A stretch of 64,000 bases of DNA, taken from Daldinia sp. FL1419. Lineage: Eukaryota; Ascomycota; Sordariomycetes; Xylariales; Hypoxylaceae. How positions within the stretch are numbered: the first letter of the stretch is position 1; every line of letters begins with the position of its first letter. The stretch lies in assembly GCA_025201765.1 (NCBI GenBank), contig MU623351.1, forward strand, positions 310,001 to 374,000. Reading direction: 5' to 3'. The notes below the pieces were generated by a model. That model was not told the DNA's origin and did no database searches. It worked only from the letters and a program-made list of their open reading frames with translations. Positions 13,101-24,159 of this stretch are shown piece by piece. Both the position numbers and the translations under genes were made by a program.

Positions 13101-14927
13101 GCCCTAATGCCAAACGATCCATCTCAATGCCCCGATGAAAGCCCACTATTCAAACTTGAAGAAGTGAAGGAGATTGAGGATTTCGCAGCGACAGTGCTCG
13201 AAAAGTCGAACGATACACCAGAAGAGGAATCGAGTTGGGAGACTCATGGCGCATTAATCGTGTTTCAACTTTGTGCCTCCGAAGCTAATTCCATTGAAAT
13301 TTATCAATCGCGTGCAAGGAAGGCCGTCGATCTCAACCCTCGAAACTGGCACGCCGTTCACTTCCTAGCTAAGCAGCCGAATATCGGTGACGACGAAGCG
13401 GTGCGACTGCTATCGGGAGCCAAGCAAGAAATCGATAGTATCCGTGCTAAGGATCCAGAATGGATCAAGGACCATTCGAACTCGGCACTTCTGGCACGTA
13501 TCACACTAGATTTGGGAGACCGCCTATGGGACTTGTCCCAAGACTATCAACTGGCTGCACGTACCCACAGGGAGAGCCTCGAGTACGACTACGTCCACTT
13601 CGCTGGTTATACCGCAGTGCTTTCTCGGTACCAGAAACAGGGCGCATTTTCTGAGTTCATTGCCTTCATAGAAACACTGAACGAGAAGAGCGAGACTTGG
13701 GCCGAGTATTTCGACGAGTTGGTAGCCCAATTCGTCAATGAGTTGACCGACTCCGACCCTAACATGCTCGCCCAAGCTGCGGATGAGACTAACCACTGGG
13801 ACGTCATCGAGGCTTTCTTCACCCTAGCACTAGACATGGGCGTGAAACGAGATAACCACGAGCACCTATTCCTACTACGACATGGATTTGCGAAAACTCT
13901 TGCAAACGCCGCCGACCGACTTCACGAAGACAAAGTCATCGCTATCCAAGAGGAGGCTCTTGAAAATGTTAAGCTTCACCCTAGTGATGGTTTATCTCGG
14001 TATGAAGTAGACGACATGAGCAATTCTCTCGCCGAGAGCTACTTGCGTAAAGCATTCCAACCCGGTTTGGCCGTCGATAAGGTCGAATTTTATGGATCCC
14101 GTATCGCCGATTTACTACCAGACGTCACGGACGAAACGGCAAATATTTGGTGGAATATCACCAAGATATGCTGCTCAGTACGGTACCACCATAAGCGCAA
14201 GAGCGGCTCTAACCTCGCCAAGAGTTGGATAAGGAGGGTTGTGCAAACGGGCGTTGAGCTCCTTTCGGATGATAACGAAGAGAATGATGAATCGGCCTAT
14301 TGGTTGCTAAACTGTTTATTCATCACCATCGAGGATATAAGGAACGCCGGAATCGTGTGGCATTTGCAAAATATGGAGTGGCATAATGCCGTAGTCAAAT
14401 GGCAGAATTGGTCAGCTAACTCCGTTACTACGCCGAACATCACCATTACGAACGGTAGTTTGAGCGCCGTAGTCCACGAGGCACCCAACGACGCGGTGCT
14501 CGAGCCTCCCACTCCATCGCAGGCTACTAAGGAGAATTCCGCGGCTGCTCCTGAGAAACCGACCTGGAATGTGGGGTGTGACGGCTGTGATAAGCGATGG
14601 ACAATAATGGAGGCGCCGTTATATAGCTGCGCAGACTGCCTCAGCCAAATCCAAATTGATAGCGAATGCTACGCGCGGCATGAAAAGGGCGAGCTAAAGA
14701 TAAGAGGAACGAAATGCAGGGAGGAAGACGTCTATATTAAGATACCCGGTTTCGATGCGAGCTTTTATAAAGATATGCCGAAGGGTTCAGTGACTGTACC
14801 CGACGCCAAGGACGGTGAGAAGAGATGGATTTCTCTTGATGAGTGGAAGGATGAGCTGAAGAAGTTGTACCTGGACGGCGGCACTGTGGATGTTAAAGTA
14901 CAGGGGCCGATACCTGTTATAGGGTAG
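10123..14927 (+). CDS. NLR-like STAND NTPase with Goodbye domain, helical repeats and C-terminal ZZ-like zinc finger
   Basis: Exons 10123-10443, 10527-13016 and 13083-14927 join in frame to 1551 residues. Residues about 20-160 resemble the fungal STAND N-terminal Goodbye domain (IWREVYNKVVDL, a central FAPAGM segment, then LLEKCTEFLERLESY). A linker with the GKWILEDELFLEW motif leads to the NTPase: Walker A GGRNGSGKT (about 321-330), Walker B FFLFIDNFDE (about 430) and a sensor-like FLTVRPE. A winged-helix-like and linker region follows. Residues about 940-1350 look like TPR-type helical repeats. A ZZ-like finger lies near 1434-1475 (CDGCDKRW, YSCADC, DSECYARH). STAND proteins of this layout are thought to act as intracellular non-self sensors controlling incompatibility or defence cell death; that role is inferred here. 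Without splicing the gene looks like two proteins, since the second intron is only 66 bases. The start has weak alternatives (second Met at residue 13). Confidence 0.87.
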
Positions 14928-15352
14928 GGAAGTATTAGAGATACGATGTCGATGAGTTATGAGAGAAGGACCCAGTTAGGTCGTGTACAAATAAATATCT
15001 ATACCAAATCTCATTTTACTCGGATACAGTTTCGTGAGAAGATATCGTTAGAATGTTGCAAAGTTGAAGATGAAAAGTGAAAAAGTAAGGGCATAGGGTT
15101 TTAGTGCAAGACCCCTAGAATGCTTTGGCGTTCTAGCGGGGTACGGCACTAACCTTAATAGAGTGCGCTCATCGCACTTGCTCTGGCTGACTTCATTGCA
15201 GCTACCCCTTCATATGAATTCCCGTGTAATCGGGAAATGATCGTGTTAAATAACTTAAAATCTTACAATGTTAGATGTAAATTGTCTTATAATGACTCTA
15301 CTCATAATAGTCATAAATCCCCAAACATCCTAACTCCATAACCTCACCACCG
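14928..15352. other. Convergent intergenic spacer
   Basis: These 425 bases between the STAND and asparaginase stop codons should hold both 3' UTRs. A short inverted repeat around a CTAGAA core (near 15112-15140, CCTAGAATGC...GCGTTCTAGCG) could form a hairpin. No gene is seen. Confidence 0.45.
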
Positions 15353-16489
15353 TCACAAATCCCCCACTTCAGACGTAACAGGCGGCACACTCACCACAGC
15401 CGTCTCATTCATCGCTCCCCCGCGATACGCATACGTAAAAGTCCAGCCAGACCCAGCACCGCCGTGATCCCCTCTATTGTTCACCACCACGATACCGCTT
15501 TGCACATCCGGGTACTTTCGCAGCATCCGCCGGACGGCGTCTTCGGCCGCCTGTTGAGGGTTCATACCCTGGCGTAGATTTTCGACGGCCTGGTAGCATG
15601 GTAGAAAGCGCATCATGACGTCCCCGTCCCCTGTCGCGCCGCATCCGCCAACGTCACCGTCGACGTAGGATCCGCTACCGGTGATTGGGCCGTCGCCTAC
15701 CCGGCCTGGTATTTTGCGGCTGGCGCCGTTGGTGGATGTTCCCGCTGCCATAGTACCCGAGGAATGAAGCACGATCATAGAGATCGTATCGTGGCCCTCG
15801 GGTTTATCTCGAAGTTCTAGCAGTGACGTGTATCCTGCCGAACTCGAATTGAGAGCGAGCGGCGCGTAAGGGCCACAGGAACCAGACGGGTCGGGCGACA
15901 CGTTAATACGGTAGTTAGGCTGACAGTCCTCGGCTTTCCACTGCTCGCACGATGCAGCAGAGTTCTCCGTAGTCAGATTTTGTATGGCAAATCTGTTTGA
16001 CACGGCAAAGTCGGTCGCAAAATCGCCAGCAAGCAGCGTGTGGGTAGTATGTTCCAACACCGCCCTTGCTACTGAGATTGCTTCCTTGACACGCCGCAGC
16101 GCTGCGACAGCCCCTGACTTCATAGTGGTGCCATCCATTATCATTGCATCTAGGGTAGTCTAGATATTTATGTTAGTTTCGCAAACAAACGATATATCCC
16201 TACATCTTACCTCGCAATTTTCATCTGGAGAGCCGCCATAACCCACACTTCCATCACACTGGTTAGCCTCGCATGTAGAACACCCAAGCTCAACGGCATC
16301 AAGGGCCGATATATCTGGTTTCAGAAGAGACAGGTACGCCACATCCGTAGCCGCAGTAAAATGGCCGCCCCACGTATTAATGACCATCGGTAGGCTAGGT
16401 GAATTACTAGTACTCTGCCCATATATAGTAGAAATTGACATCGAAAAACAGGCGACAGATATCAGCCCAATTCTACGAAGATGAGCCAT
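15353..16489 (-). CDS. Glycosylasparaginase (N4-(beta-N-acetylglucosaminyl)-L-asparaginase), Ntn hydrolase
   Basis: Exons 16211-16489 and 15353-16159 (51-base intron) encode 361 residues. A signal peptide (about residues 1-24, ending near IYGQ) suggests a vacuolar or secreted enzyme. The product opens with NTWGG, as the family does, and has a cysteine-rich segment ELGCSTCEANQCDGSVGYGG. The autoproteolysis and nucleophile site is HDTISM: cleavage before Thr218 would create the alpha and beta chains, with Thr218 as catalytic nucleophile. Further family marks are GRVGDGPITGSGSYVD and GCGATGDGD, which shape the substrate pocket. The enzyme hydrolyses the GlcNAc-Asn bond during N-glycoprotein breakdown. 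The next gene on the same strand is the type III PKS; no functional link is apparent. Confidence 0.94.
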
Positions 16490-17069
16490 TATGGCAATTA
16501 GGCATAGGGCGAACGGGACGAGGTGTCGAGCGACGTAGCCCTATTGAACAAAGAAATAGTCCACATCGACACATTCGGCCAACAATAGTAAACATATAAT
16601 GCTAAAGTCGATATCAATGCTCCGATAGCCAAGATTTCTCCAACTCCTTATCATTTGGTAATGGGGCCACGCATATTATCAAGATCAAGCTAACCCGCCA
16701 AAGCAACTGAAAAAGACCCTTGGAATGCCCCCGCAATTGACTTGGAAGCGATTTCTATCAATCAACCTTGCCTATTCGTAATATCATGTTTCTATTTTAC
16801 TCGTTTGTCACCTCTAAGGCTGATTATATACTCAAAAAGATCTATGTTCTAGATTAGTTGATGTGCTGACCACAACTGCCTAGGCACCTGTGTATTATTA
16901 TGAGTGAGCCATGACCATCTGAAGCTGTATTCGATAGTTGATGATCATCTACCAAGCTCTTGCTTGGTCGCACTTCCGCGCTTCAGCAAAGAAATGGTAT
17001 ATTGGGCATAAACAAAATACGATATGGGTATAATTCAACGTCAGGTGCCGCAACCAAAGCCGAGCCTTT
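16490..17069. other. Spacer upstream of the asparaginase
   Basis: These 580 bases hold the asparaginase promoter and the 3' UTR of the type III PKS, both genes being on the minus strand. No gene is seen. Confidence 0.5.
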
Positions 17070-18487
17070 TTAATCCACCTCGACGCTAGCAATTGCCTCT
17101 TTTACGAATATCTCATCGCCAAGTGAGGTAGGTTTTCGTTCACCTTGAGCATTTGCAGATCCAGGAGTACCCGGGACCGATTCCCGGCACTCGATGCTTG
17201 CCCAATCCGCCTCCTCATCAGCCTCACTCCTACTAGCCTCGCTGTCTGTCTCGGGGGCGGCATCGATCCCACGTCTCATGTTGCGTTTGAGCATGCACAT
17301 TTCGATGGCTATTCCCGGGCCAAAGGCGCACCCCACCACGTAATCCCGGACACGGCCACCAGGAGCCATTGCGTCCATATCTTTACTCCGTAAGCGATCC
17401 ATCACACTGAAAATAGTTGCTGAGCTCGAGTTTCCATGATTCATATATCGGTCATAACTTGCACGCATATGCTCTGGCGATATGCCCATTACCTTCTCAG
17501 CGCCCGTCAAAATGGTTAAGCCACCTGGATGCATTGCCCAGTCAAAATCGGATGCCTCTTTGCATTGCGCAGGCAGGCTAGGAATATTTTCCAATAAATC
17601 AGCGAAACTCGGGCGGAGTATTTCGGTTGCTAGTTTTGGAACTTGAGGTGAAAGCACGACCTTCCAACCAACCGGGTCGACGTCGAAGCCCAGATCGGAT
17701 TCGGTGTCAGGGATGATCTTGTGTTCCCACCCGAGTAAATCGTAGATTGGTTCGACTGTTGGATGTCCGATTCCGTTGCTGAGGACTAAAGCGGACGCGC
17801 AATCCGAAAATAAGCAAGCCCCAATGCGCGTTTCCTGGAGTTCATCAATGCTGTTAAGCTCACTGCGAACCATTGTTGTGCTCACTTCAAGCGCAACGCA
17901 TAGAATCCTGGCTGCCTTTCGTCTCATCGCATGACCCAAAGCCAAATTAGCAGCAGTACGTAGTACCGTTAACCCGCCTGCGCAGCCAACTCCGTGTAAC
18001 AGAACCTTTTCTACTTGATGAGTAATACCCAACCCCTTCGCAACGAAATGATCAAATCCAGGATTGGCACTGTCAGTACAAGTCGTAGAAACTATGTGAG
18101 TAATCTGAGATAGATCAATTCCAGCTTCTAGAATTGCTTTCCTAGAAGCTTCAATGGCAAGTGGAACGCCATCTGACATGAAAATTTTGTGAAGTTCTGC
18201 TATTGACGGTGCTTCAGACTTATTTACTGATGGATAATCCGAGGTACCAATAGATGAGCGCGTATCGATACCAGTGTATTTATTTATTGAAAGCACTTTT
18301 TGCATGCTTAAGTGACTGTCAGTAAATTAAATCTTTGGCTTACGAGAATTACTTACGCAGGAGAATCGGGATAGTGTTTAACTGCGATTTTGTTCACCTC
18401 GTCCGATCTGAGGGAGTATGGAGGATATTTCGCCCCTAATCCGATAATAGAGAGGCCTAACTCTCCGAAAGCGTTGGACGAAGCCAT
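17070..18487 (-). CDS. Type III polyketide synthase (chalcone-synthase-like)
   Basis: Exons 18357-18487 and 17070-18306, with a 50-base intron, encode 455 residues. The ATG at 18487 has family sequence directly after it (SIIGLGAKYPPYSL), and the junction reads YPDSPAMQKVLSINKYTGI. The thiolase-fold active site is complete: Cys152 in GVGCAGG, His303 in AMHPGG and Asn336 in NHGNSSSAT. The GxGPG-like element near the end is GCAFGPGIAIE. These homodimeric enzymes extend acyl-CoA starters with malonyl-CoA to make resorcinols, resorcylic acids or pyrones; fungal relatives include Neurospora ORAS and Aspergillus CsyA/CsyB. After the catalytic fold comes an acidic, Ser/Glu-rich tail of about 65 residues absent from plant enzymes. 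No obvious tailoring oxygenase, transferase or regulator adjoins it, so the product cannot be predicted. Confidence 0.95.
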
Positions 18488-20577
18488 TTCCTTGCGTCGA
18501 TTTATATTGATCCGTCAGGAACTGAACGAGCTAATGAGATATGTAAGGGACTAATTTTAGCTATTAAGATATTCTGATGTTGCGATAGGAGATGTGAGCA
18601 GGGATTTCGCGTCGTAGTGGAAGCACGCAAGTCCAGATTCTAGTCCCAGTACTGTTTGTTCAGACGCGATAACGCCAAGCGCCCAAGATGTAATAGTAAA
18701 TGTATATAGTACGAAGCTCTCGTGTAAGCTATTCCTGCAGCACTAGGCTAATAAGACAAACAGAGAAGTTAATATGCCAAGAAATTAACCATAGATGTCA
18801 CGGCTATGCCGTAAACACTATGCGGGCAGTTTTAGAAAGGTAAAGAAAGATGAAAATTTGAAGAGCCGGCTACTCGGTAAGTAAAGTACTGGTAATAATA
18901 GAACTTTAAATCGTCTGGTGTTTCGTCGGGCAGGTGTTATATAGATATACCTACCTGGGTAGCGTAACCCGAGGCACAGTCGACGGGTATAGTTGTTGAT
19001 CAGGGTTATCCAGGGCTACTATCAGGACCGTTAGGGTATGACGCCCGAGTTTGAAACAATTATGACACAGGCAATAGCGGGTGGTAACAGTGAGGCAGAA
19101 AGGGCAAGGAGGCAAGGAGCCAAGAAGACACCTAGGCAGGCTATTGCCAAGTACCTACCTAACCTACCTCCCGCTTTCCAAATTATCTGGACCTGCCTGC
19201 ATATGTTGAGGGCTAGTGCCTATTAGTGTGGTCCAGTTCGTAAAGGACAGGACGATAGAGATTTCTTACCAATTGATATTGATGCAAGGTAGTAATACAG
19301 GTCCCGTAGGATGTTTAATGTTATATAGTGGGTCAGTTACTTAGATCAATTAGCAAGAGGTACTGTACTACTTCAATAGTATGGCAATATACGGGATTTT
19401 TCAACTACTACGACTTAATTTCTAAAGGAAGAATTCCGAGTAACAGAATCTGCTAGTTAAATATGAAATTTCTTTGGAGTTGCATTTTATCATAACACTT
19501 CAAATACTCAAACACATTGCCCTTCGAGTATCACTTCTAGGTACCTACGACAAAATGAATCCTCTCAACTTGCAGGCTTGTCGGATTTGAAGATCTTGAA
19601 CGGGATAAGAATATGGTCTATTACATGTACGATCCGCATCGTGCGAATTGCGCACTAGGTCCGCCCGTACATATTCAGGTACCTGGGTACTTCAAGTACG
19701 TGGAGATTTAGCTAGGTTCCGTCATTACATGTTACCGGGCTACCTACAATGTACAATAATACCTATGGAAGTAACGCCCAACGACCTCTAGATCTAGAGC
19801 CGGCTACGCAGCCCCACTATTTTACCTTTACAAACATGTAACACACGATTGCCATTAACTAACTAGTTAATATAGAAGTAAGGCTTTGAATAATTCGTAA
19901 AATATCTTTGCCTTTTTGTATCTCGAGACGATACGACGATATCAAAACCTACCACTTTTCGGGAAAGGATCTAGCTAGATTCTGGGGTAACATCCAACGC
20001 TGCTTATTGAAATGTTAGTGCTTAGCATTTAGTTTTGTTGATGCAGCAGGGTGGATTTTACGTACATTCTCAACCAAATATGATGTACAAACCTTGGCTT
20101 GCTATAAATCCGCACCAACTCCGTCATCCGACATCATGAATCATCAACGCCCAATTCCACACCGGCGGAATGTTCCCAAAAACACCTTATCTACGATTAC
20201 TTAAAGTGGCTTGAAAATGACATTGTATAATATGTGCAAGTCATCGCTTAGGGCCTAGACGCCAATTGCACTAGCACGAGGAGCTTATGCAGGGGATGTT
20301 CGCAGTATCTTTCACATGCATCATTTGAATGCACGTGCGCCGCTGCCCCTTCCGAACCATGGATTCAGGAACGATCGGCTTTAAGGTTTTTGTACATAGT
20401 ACATAGTACTTTACCTTCTAGGCGGCGTTTGCATGAAAAATAACACTTGAATGGGCTCTAAATCGGCACCTTAATTCTACCTAGCGCATCTTGCCACAAA
20501 CTTGCCCTAAACATATTAACTTAGCATCGTCTCTAATACATCAACTATCAACAAAGCGTAGAATCTCATCCGCAAAA
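18488..20577. other. Gene-poor spacer upstream of the type III PKS
   Basis: About 2.1 kb of AT-rich DNA holds the PKS promoter side and the upstream region of the small membrane protein. Short CCTACCT/AGGTAGG words occur near 18948 and 19150. I see no gene, tRNA or transposon protein. Confidence 0.5.
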
Positions 20578-20964
20578 ATGATTCCACCAAAATTCCCATT
20601 CGCATTACACGCGTTTATCGAAACAGCAGCAGCCCTGTCATTTATATTCGACCCGGAAGCTCAACTTCCCGGTTGTAACACCGCCGCAAAACTCATCCTA
20701 CGCCAGTACGGTGGCTTGTTGCTATCGACTAATCTCGTCTGTCTCGTTGTTCTCTTCGAGCCTGGCTTCACTACCACCACTCGCTTGCTTGCGATTGCGT
20801 TGGGAACGTATCATATTTGGCCATGTTATCGGGCTTACGTTCGTATGAACCAAAATACGGAAGCAACGGATAAGGAAAAGCCCGTTTTAGGTGGTCCTCC
20901 GTTACATTTTATAATCCATCTGATCTGCTTCATGATGTTTACATGGACTTCATGTCTCTCCTAA
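20578..20964 (+). CDS. Small four-helix membrane protein, hypothetical
   Basis: A single exon encodes 128 residues. I chose the ATG at 20578 because it has A at -3 (CAAAAATGA) and is followed at once by the first hydrophobic helix; the open frame extends upstream to 20491 without membrane character. Four hydrophobic segments are visible: FALHAFIETAAALSFIF, GGLLLSTNLVCLVVLF, TRLLAIALGTYHIW and PLHFIIHLICFMMFTW. This layout recurs in small uncharacterised fungal membrane proteins, but I do not recognise a named family. It converges on the next gene, with 57 bases between stops. Confidence 0.62.
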   Translation: MIPPKFPFALHAFIETAAALSFIFDPEAQLPGCNTAAKLILRQYGGLLLSTNLVCLVVLFEPGFTTTTRLLAIALGTYHIWPCYRAYVRMNQNTEATDKEKPVLGGPPLHFIIHLICFMMFTWTSCLS

Positions 20965-21021
20965 GGTGCTCGATGGTAATTTGCTTATCATAAACCACAA
21001 TGCACGGTCCTATATTTAGTG

Positions 21022-22269
21022 CTATATAATTCCAAGATATAAATCCAAACGAGGCGGAACCTTTGCTATGGATGTGTTCGTCGCGAACCACTCGTGATCG
21101 GTGCAGACACCATTTGAACCCACAGACCAAGTTCCTTCTTCAACCAACGATGTCCAATGACGAAGAACCTCGGCAAGTTTGGGATCTCGAGGTGGACCCC
21201 ACGTAAGCCTACGTCGGAATTCGCAAGCGTTTGGTAACCCTGAACTTGTGATGAGGCGCACGACGTCGGAGTTTTTCGTATCGCTCATCACGTAGAGCCC
21301 GCTTCGACGGTTTACTGTGAACTTCCCAAAACCCCAGTTTCGATCGAAGCAATTAATATACTGGTTCGGATCCTGGCTAACATCGTGAGGCACTGCGTCG
21401 AGCCCAGGGAATATGAGAGTAGGCCAGTCTTCGTCTCCAGAATCCCCCAACCAATGTGTCTGGCGCACCGATCCGGATGCTTCTGTTGTGTATGTTGCAG
21501 CAAGTGATTCTGTCGTAAAAGTGCCAATTCCCGGCGCGATAAATGAGAAACTAGGCCGTTGCGCTTTAGTAAGGAATTCGGCGGCGAAACCACTAATCTT
21601 AAATGGGGCCAGCGATTCGGAGCTCAAAGGCTCGAGACGAGACGGCGTATGTCCAGTCTCAGAAGATATCCGTAGCTCAATACTTGAGAGAAGTTGAACC
21701 CACGCCACGAGAGCCTCTTCCATATCGTTTGATGTCCAGCGTCGGATAGCTACAGAAGCTTGGCTGGCATCCCAATAGAACTTACCCGTTTCCCACTCAT
21801 CAATGGCTTTTTGGAGCAGCACCTCCAACGGTAACCATTGGTCTGTAGGTGGGAAGTGAAGAAAATCCCTTTGATGCCATACGGCTTTGTACGACACTAT
21901 ATCAAGAAAAATACCACCGTCCATAGGCGCGTCGCCACTATTCTGTCCATAAAGTAGGATGAAAGATGGCTCGTCTTCGAAAGGTTCAGTCCAGAATATC
22001 GTAGGGTCCGGCTCATATATACACGGTGTCAGCACATTCACAACGCGCCCAGGGGAAATAGGCGTCGTGTCGAGTAATGCGAGGAATCGATAAAGAGGTA
22101 GATCAGGAAGAGACGGGATTTCGGTAAACTCTGGAGCAGCATCTAAGAATCTCGCTACAAGATTTCTCTCAGTCCGTTGTGAGGGGAGATTCTCGATCGA
22201 CTGTGCTAGCAACCGATTATGCAGGTCCGCGCAACGTTCTGGGGAGAATGATAGAGTCGACAAGTCCAT
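21022..22269 (-). CDS. Hypothetical 415-residue protein
   Basis: One uninterrupted frame from an ATG at 22269 gives 415 residues of ordinary soluble-protein composition, rich in Trp, Pro and acidic residues, with no signal peptide and no clear membrane segment. I do not recognise a domain. The N-terminal third has a Leu/Pro-rich helical part, and the centre contains DGGIFLDIVSYKAVWH and WLPLEVLLQKAIDEWETGKF. The C-terminal third has RRLTWGPPRDPKLAEVLRHW. Its length, lack of stops and codon regularity make it a real gene. It lies next to an ankyrin pseudogene on the same strand, whose 3' end at 22468 is about 200 bases upstream. Confidence 0.7.
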   Translation of the reverse strand: MDLSTLSFSPERCADLHNRLLAQSIENLPSQRTERNLVARFLDAAPEFTEIPSLPDLPLYRFLALLDTTPISPGRVVNVLTPCIYEPDPTIFWTEPFEDEPSFILLYGQNSGDAPMDGGIFLDIVSYKAVWHQRDFLHFPPTDQWLPLEVLLQKAIDEWETGKFYWDASQASVAIRRWTSNDMEEALVAWVQLLSSIELRISSETGHTPSRLEPLSSESLAPFKISGFAAEFLTKAQRPSFSFIAPGIGTFTTESLAATYTTEASGSVRQTHWLGDSGDEDWPTLIFPGLDAVPHDVSQDPNQYINCFDRNWGFGKFTVNRRSGLYVMSDTKNSDVVRLITSSGLPNACEFRRRLTWGPPRDPKLAEVLRHWTSLVEEGTWSVGSNGVCTDHEWFATNTSIAKVPPRLDLYLGII

Positions 22270-22467
22270 TATAGCGAAATAAGAAATAAGAAATAAGCAA
22301 TGATAAAGTTAAAATACAAAACGGTAACTACCAAAGTATGAAAGAGGTTGTAAACTTCTCCGCTACGGATTTTGAGAATCCACCAACCAAAAAAATCAAA
22401 ACTCACTACGCCGCAAGGCCAACAACCACAAGGCCAACAATGTTCCTAACTAAAAATCAAGCAAAAT

Positions 22468-23270
22468 TTAACCTAATCTCACACCCTTGAACAAGTAGAT
22501 TGAGCCTCCCCCATCCCAGTCGATGAGGCCCTCAAAGTCATTATCACGGGCTTCATCATTGGCATCGAGCGTTCCTAAGTCTTCAATCCCCCGTAATTTT
22601 GGCCAGTCTTGGATTGGGTCGGCCGTTAGGAAATGGCCCCTGTTCGCGTGCCGTTTCTATCGCCTCCTCGAGCTGTAAGCGATCTTGCCCGTGAGATGCA
22701 GCACCCGCCTTCAAAAGTATATCTACTTACTGTATCTGTCCGTCCATTGAAAACAACACCCTCAAAAAGCCGTCATTCTACTAAGCACGGCTTTTGAAAC
22801 GTCCACGTGAGGTTTATGGCTGAGTAAATAGCAAACTACGCGGCTATGGCCGCCAATTGCGGCAAGTTGGAGTGGCGTGCGTCTTACGAAGTTGGCCTTG
22901 AGAGGGTTGACAACGGCGCCATTCCTAATAAATAACTTTACCATCGCCATATTTCACGTCCCAACTGCTGCGACGAAATCCGGAATTCTCAGGTAGAAAG
23001 GCATATCATCACCATCCACCTTAGAGTTACCCAAATCCGAAACTACGCCGTTCGGGTCACAGCCAGCTTCTAATAGCAATTCCACCATAGATAGGCTTCC
23101 GCTTGAATGCGATTTATTCTGAGCTGCCTTTTTCGTCAGGGTTCCATATTGAATATGTTTTATGCGAAATTGAATAGCGAAGAGAGGACCTTGTCGGGAA
23201 TCGTGTCGTAGTCTAATAATATCACAGCCAACGTCCAACGCCCCGACTTGAGCGTCAACCCATTAGCCTT
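22468..23270 (-). pseudogene. Ankyrin-repeat protein, decayed 3' part
   Basis: Ankyrin-type sequence can be followed on the minus strand but is broken several times. A first stretch (from about 23266) has SLSMVELLLEAGCDPNG. An in-frame TGA at 22954-22956 interrupts the next repeat, which resumes as NMAMVKLFIRNGAVVN and then RRTPLQLAAIGGHSRVVCYLL. The frame shifts by one base near the A-run 22764-22768, again near 22728-22738 (after which ILLKAGAASHGQ is readable), and again near 22634-22640. The last frame gives a native-looking acidic tail (DFEGLIDWDGGG) ending in TAA at 22468-22470. No convincing start remains. Ankyrin repeats mediate protein contacts; the original role is unknown. Confidence 0.72.
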
Positions 23271-24159
23271 TCGAATATATCCTGATGTGTAAGATCAACA
23301 CCATATCGTGCGGAACGTACACAAACAGGATCAGTATATTTTCTTCGGAAAAAAAAGAGAATAGAAGCCTACTAGTAATCTCCAGTCGTCGGAGGGTATT
23401 GGGATCACTCCTCATAATTCTCTTCTTTGCTTTATCCTCCTCTAGTAGCTATCCCCATTCGAAAATATTAATGTCTTTTCTATCATCCTTTCTCTGACTT
23501 ATTAAAACATGAAGGACCTCTATATCTTCAACTTTGCTGTTCTTGTTCCATTTTGGGCACGGTATTGGCTTTTACTTCGTTCGTGGTTAACTTGCTATCT
23601 CTAGTTCTACCTATCGCAAAAAACGACGCCGTAATTTCAAACGAGCAATTACGCCTTATATAAAAATATCAAGGACTAGGAGATTATACGGTATTTTCTA
23701 AACAGCATTCCGCCACCGAGTTCAACCCCTTTGGTCTCCAAGTATTTCGCAAAGGATACTATTTTATAGGACCTTAAACCCTTGGCCAATGGCGTCGCCC
23801 TTCATTCTACCAACATTGCCGATTTTACCAAAGACGTATTCTTGCTCCCTGTACCTTCAGCTCGTTTCTATAGGATTGTACACCTTATTTCTCATCTACG
23901 TGCCTTGATGTCTTCTTTTGAGAGTCCCTATCTAAGCTTTTGGCTAATTTAAGCATCGTGTAACTAGCTCTCGTGTAAGTTAAGTATGAAGGACGCCGCA
24001 AGGTTATGGAGGGCTGGTAGCCGTATAAGCGTGTTAGGGTGATAACGCTTGCCCTTCTACTTAGCCATAGCAGCTAGGGCGCGGCGCGCCCTTCATATAT
24101 GTAAGTACAATTATGGGGCTATAGCTATACTCCTTTTCCTAGCTAGTCCCCAGCCATCG
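23271..24159. other. Relic-bearing spacer
   Basis: This stretch lies between two gene relics of opposite strand. Plus-strand frames contain scattered hydrophobic pieces that could be further debris of the rhodopsin-like relic that follows, but none is strong enough to claim. Confidence 0.35.

Noticed and set aside
13107..14927. Treating the second long frame as a separate gene
   Set aside because: A good GTAAGC...TTTAG intron (13017-13082) joins it in frame to the STAND NTPase, and it lacks its own promoter-like sequence.
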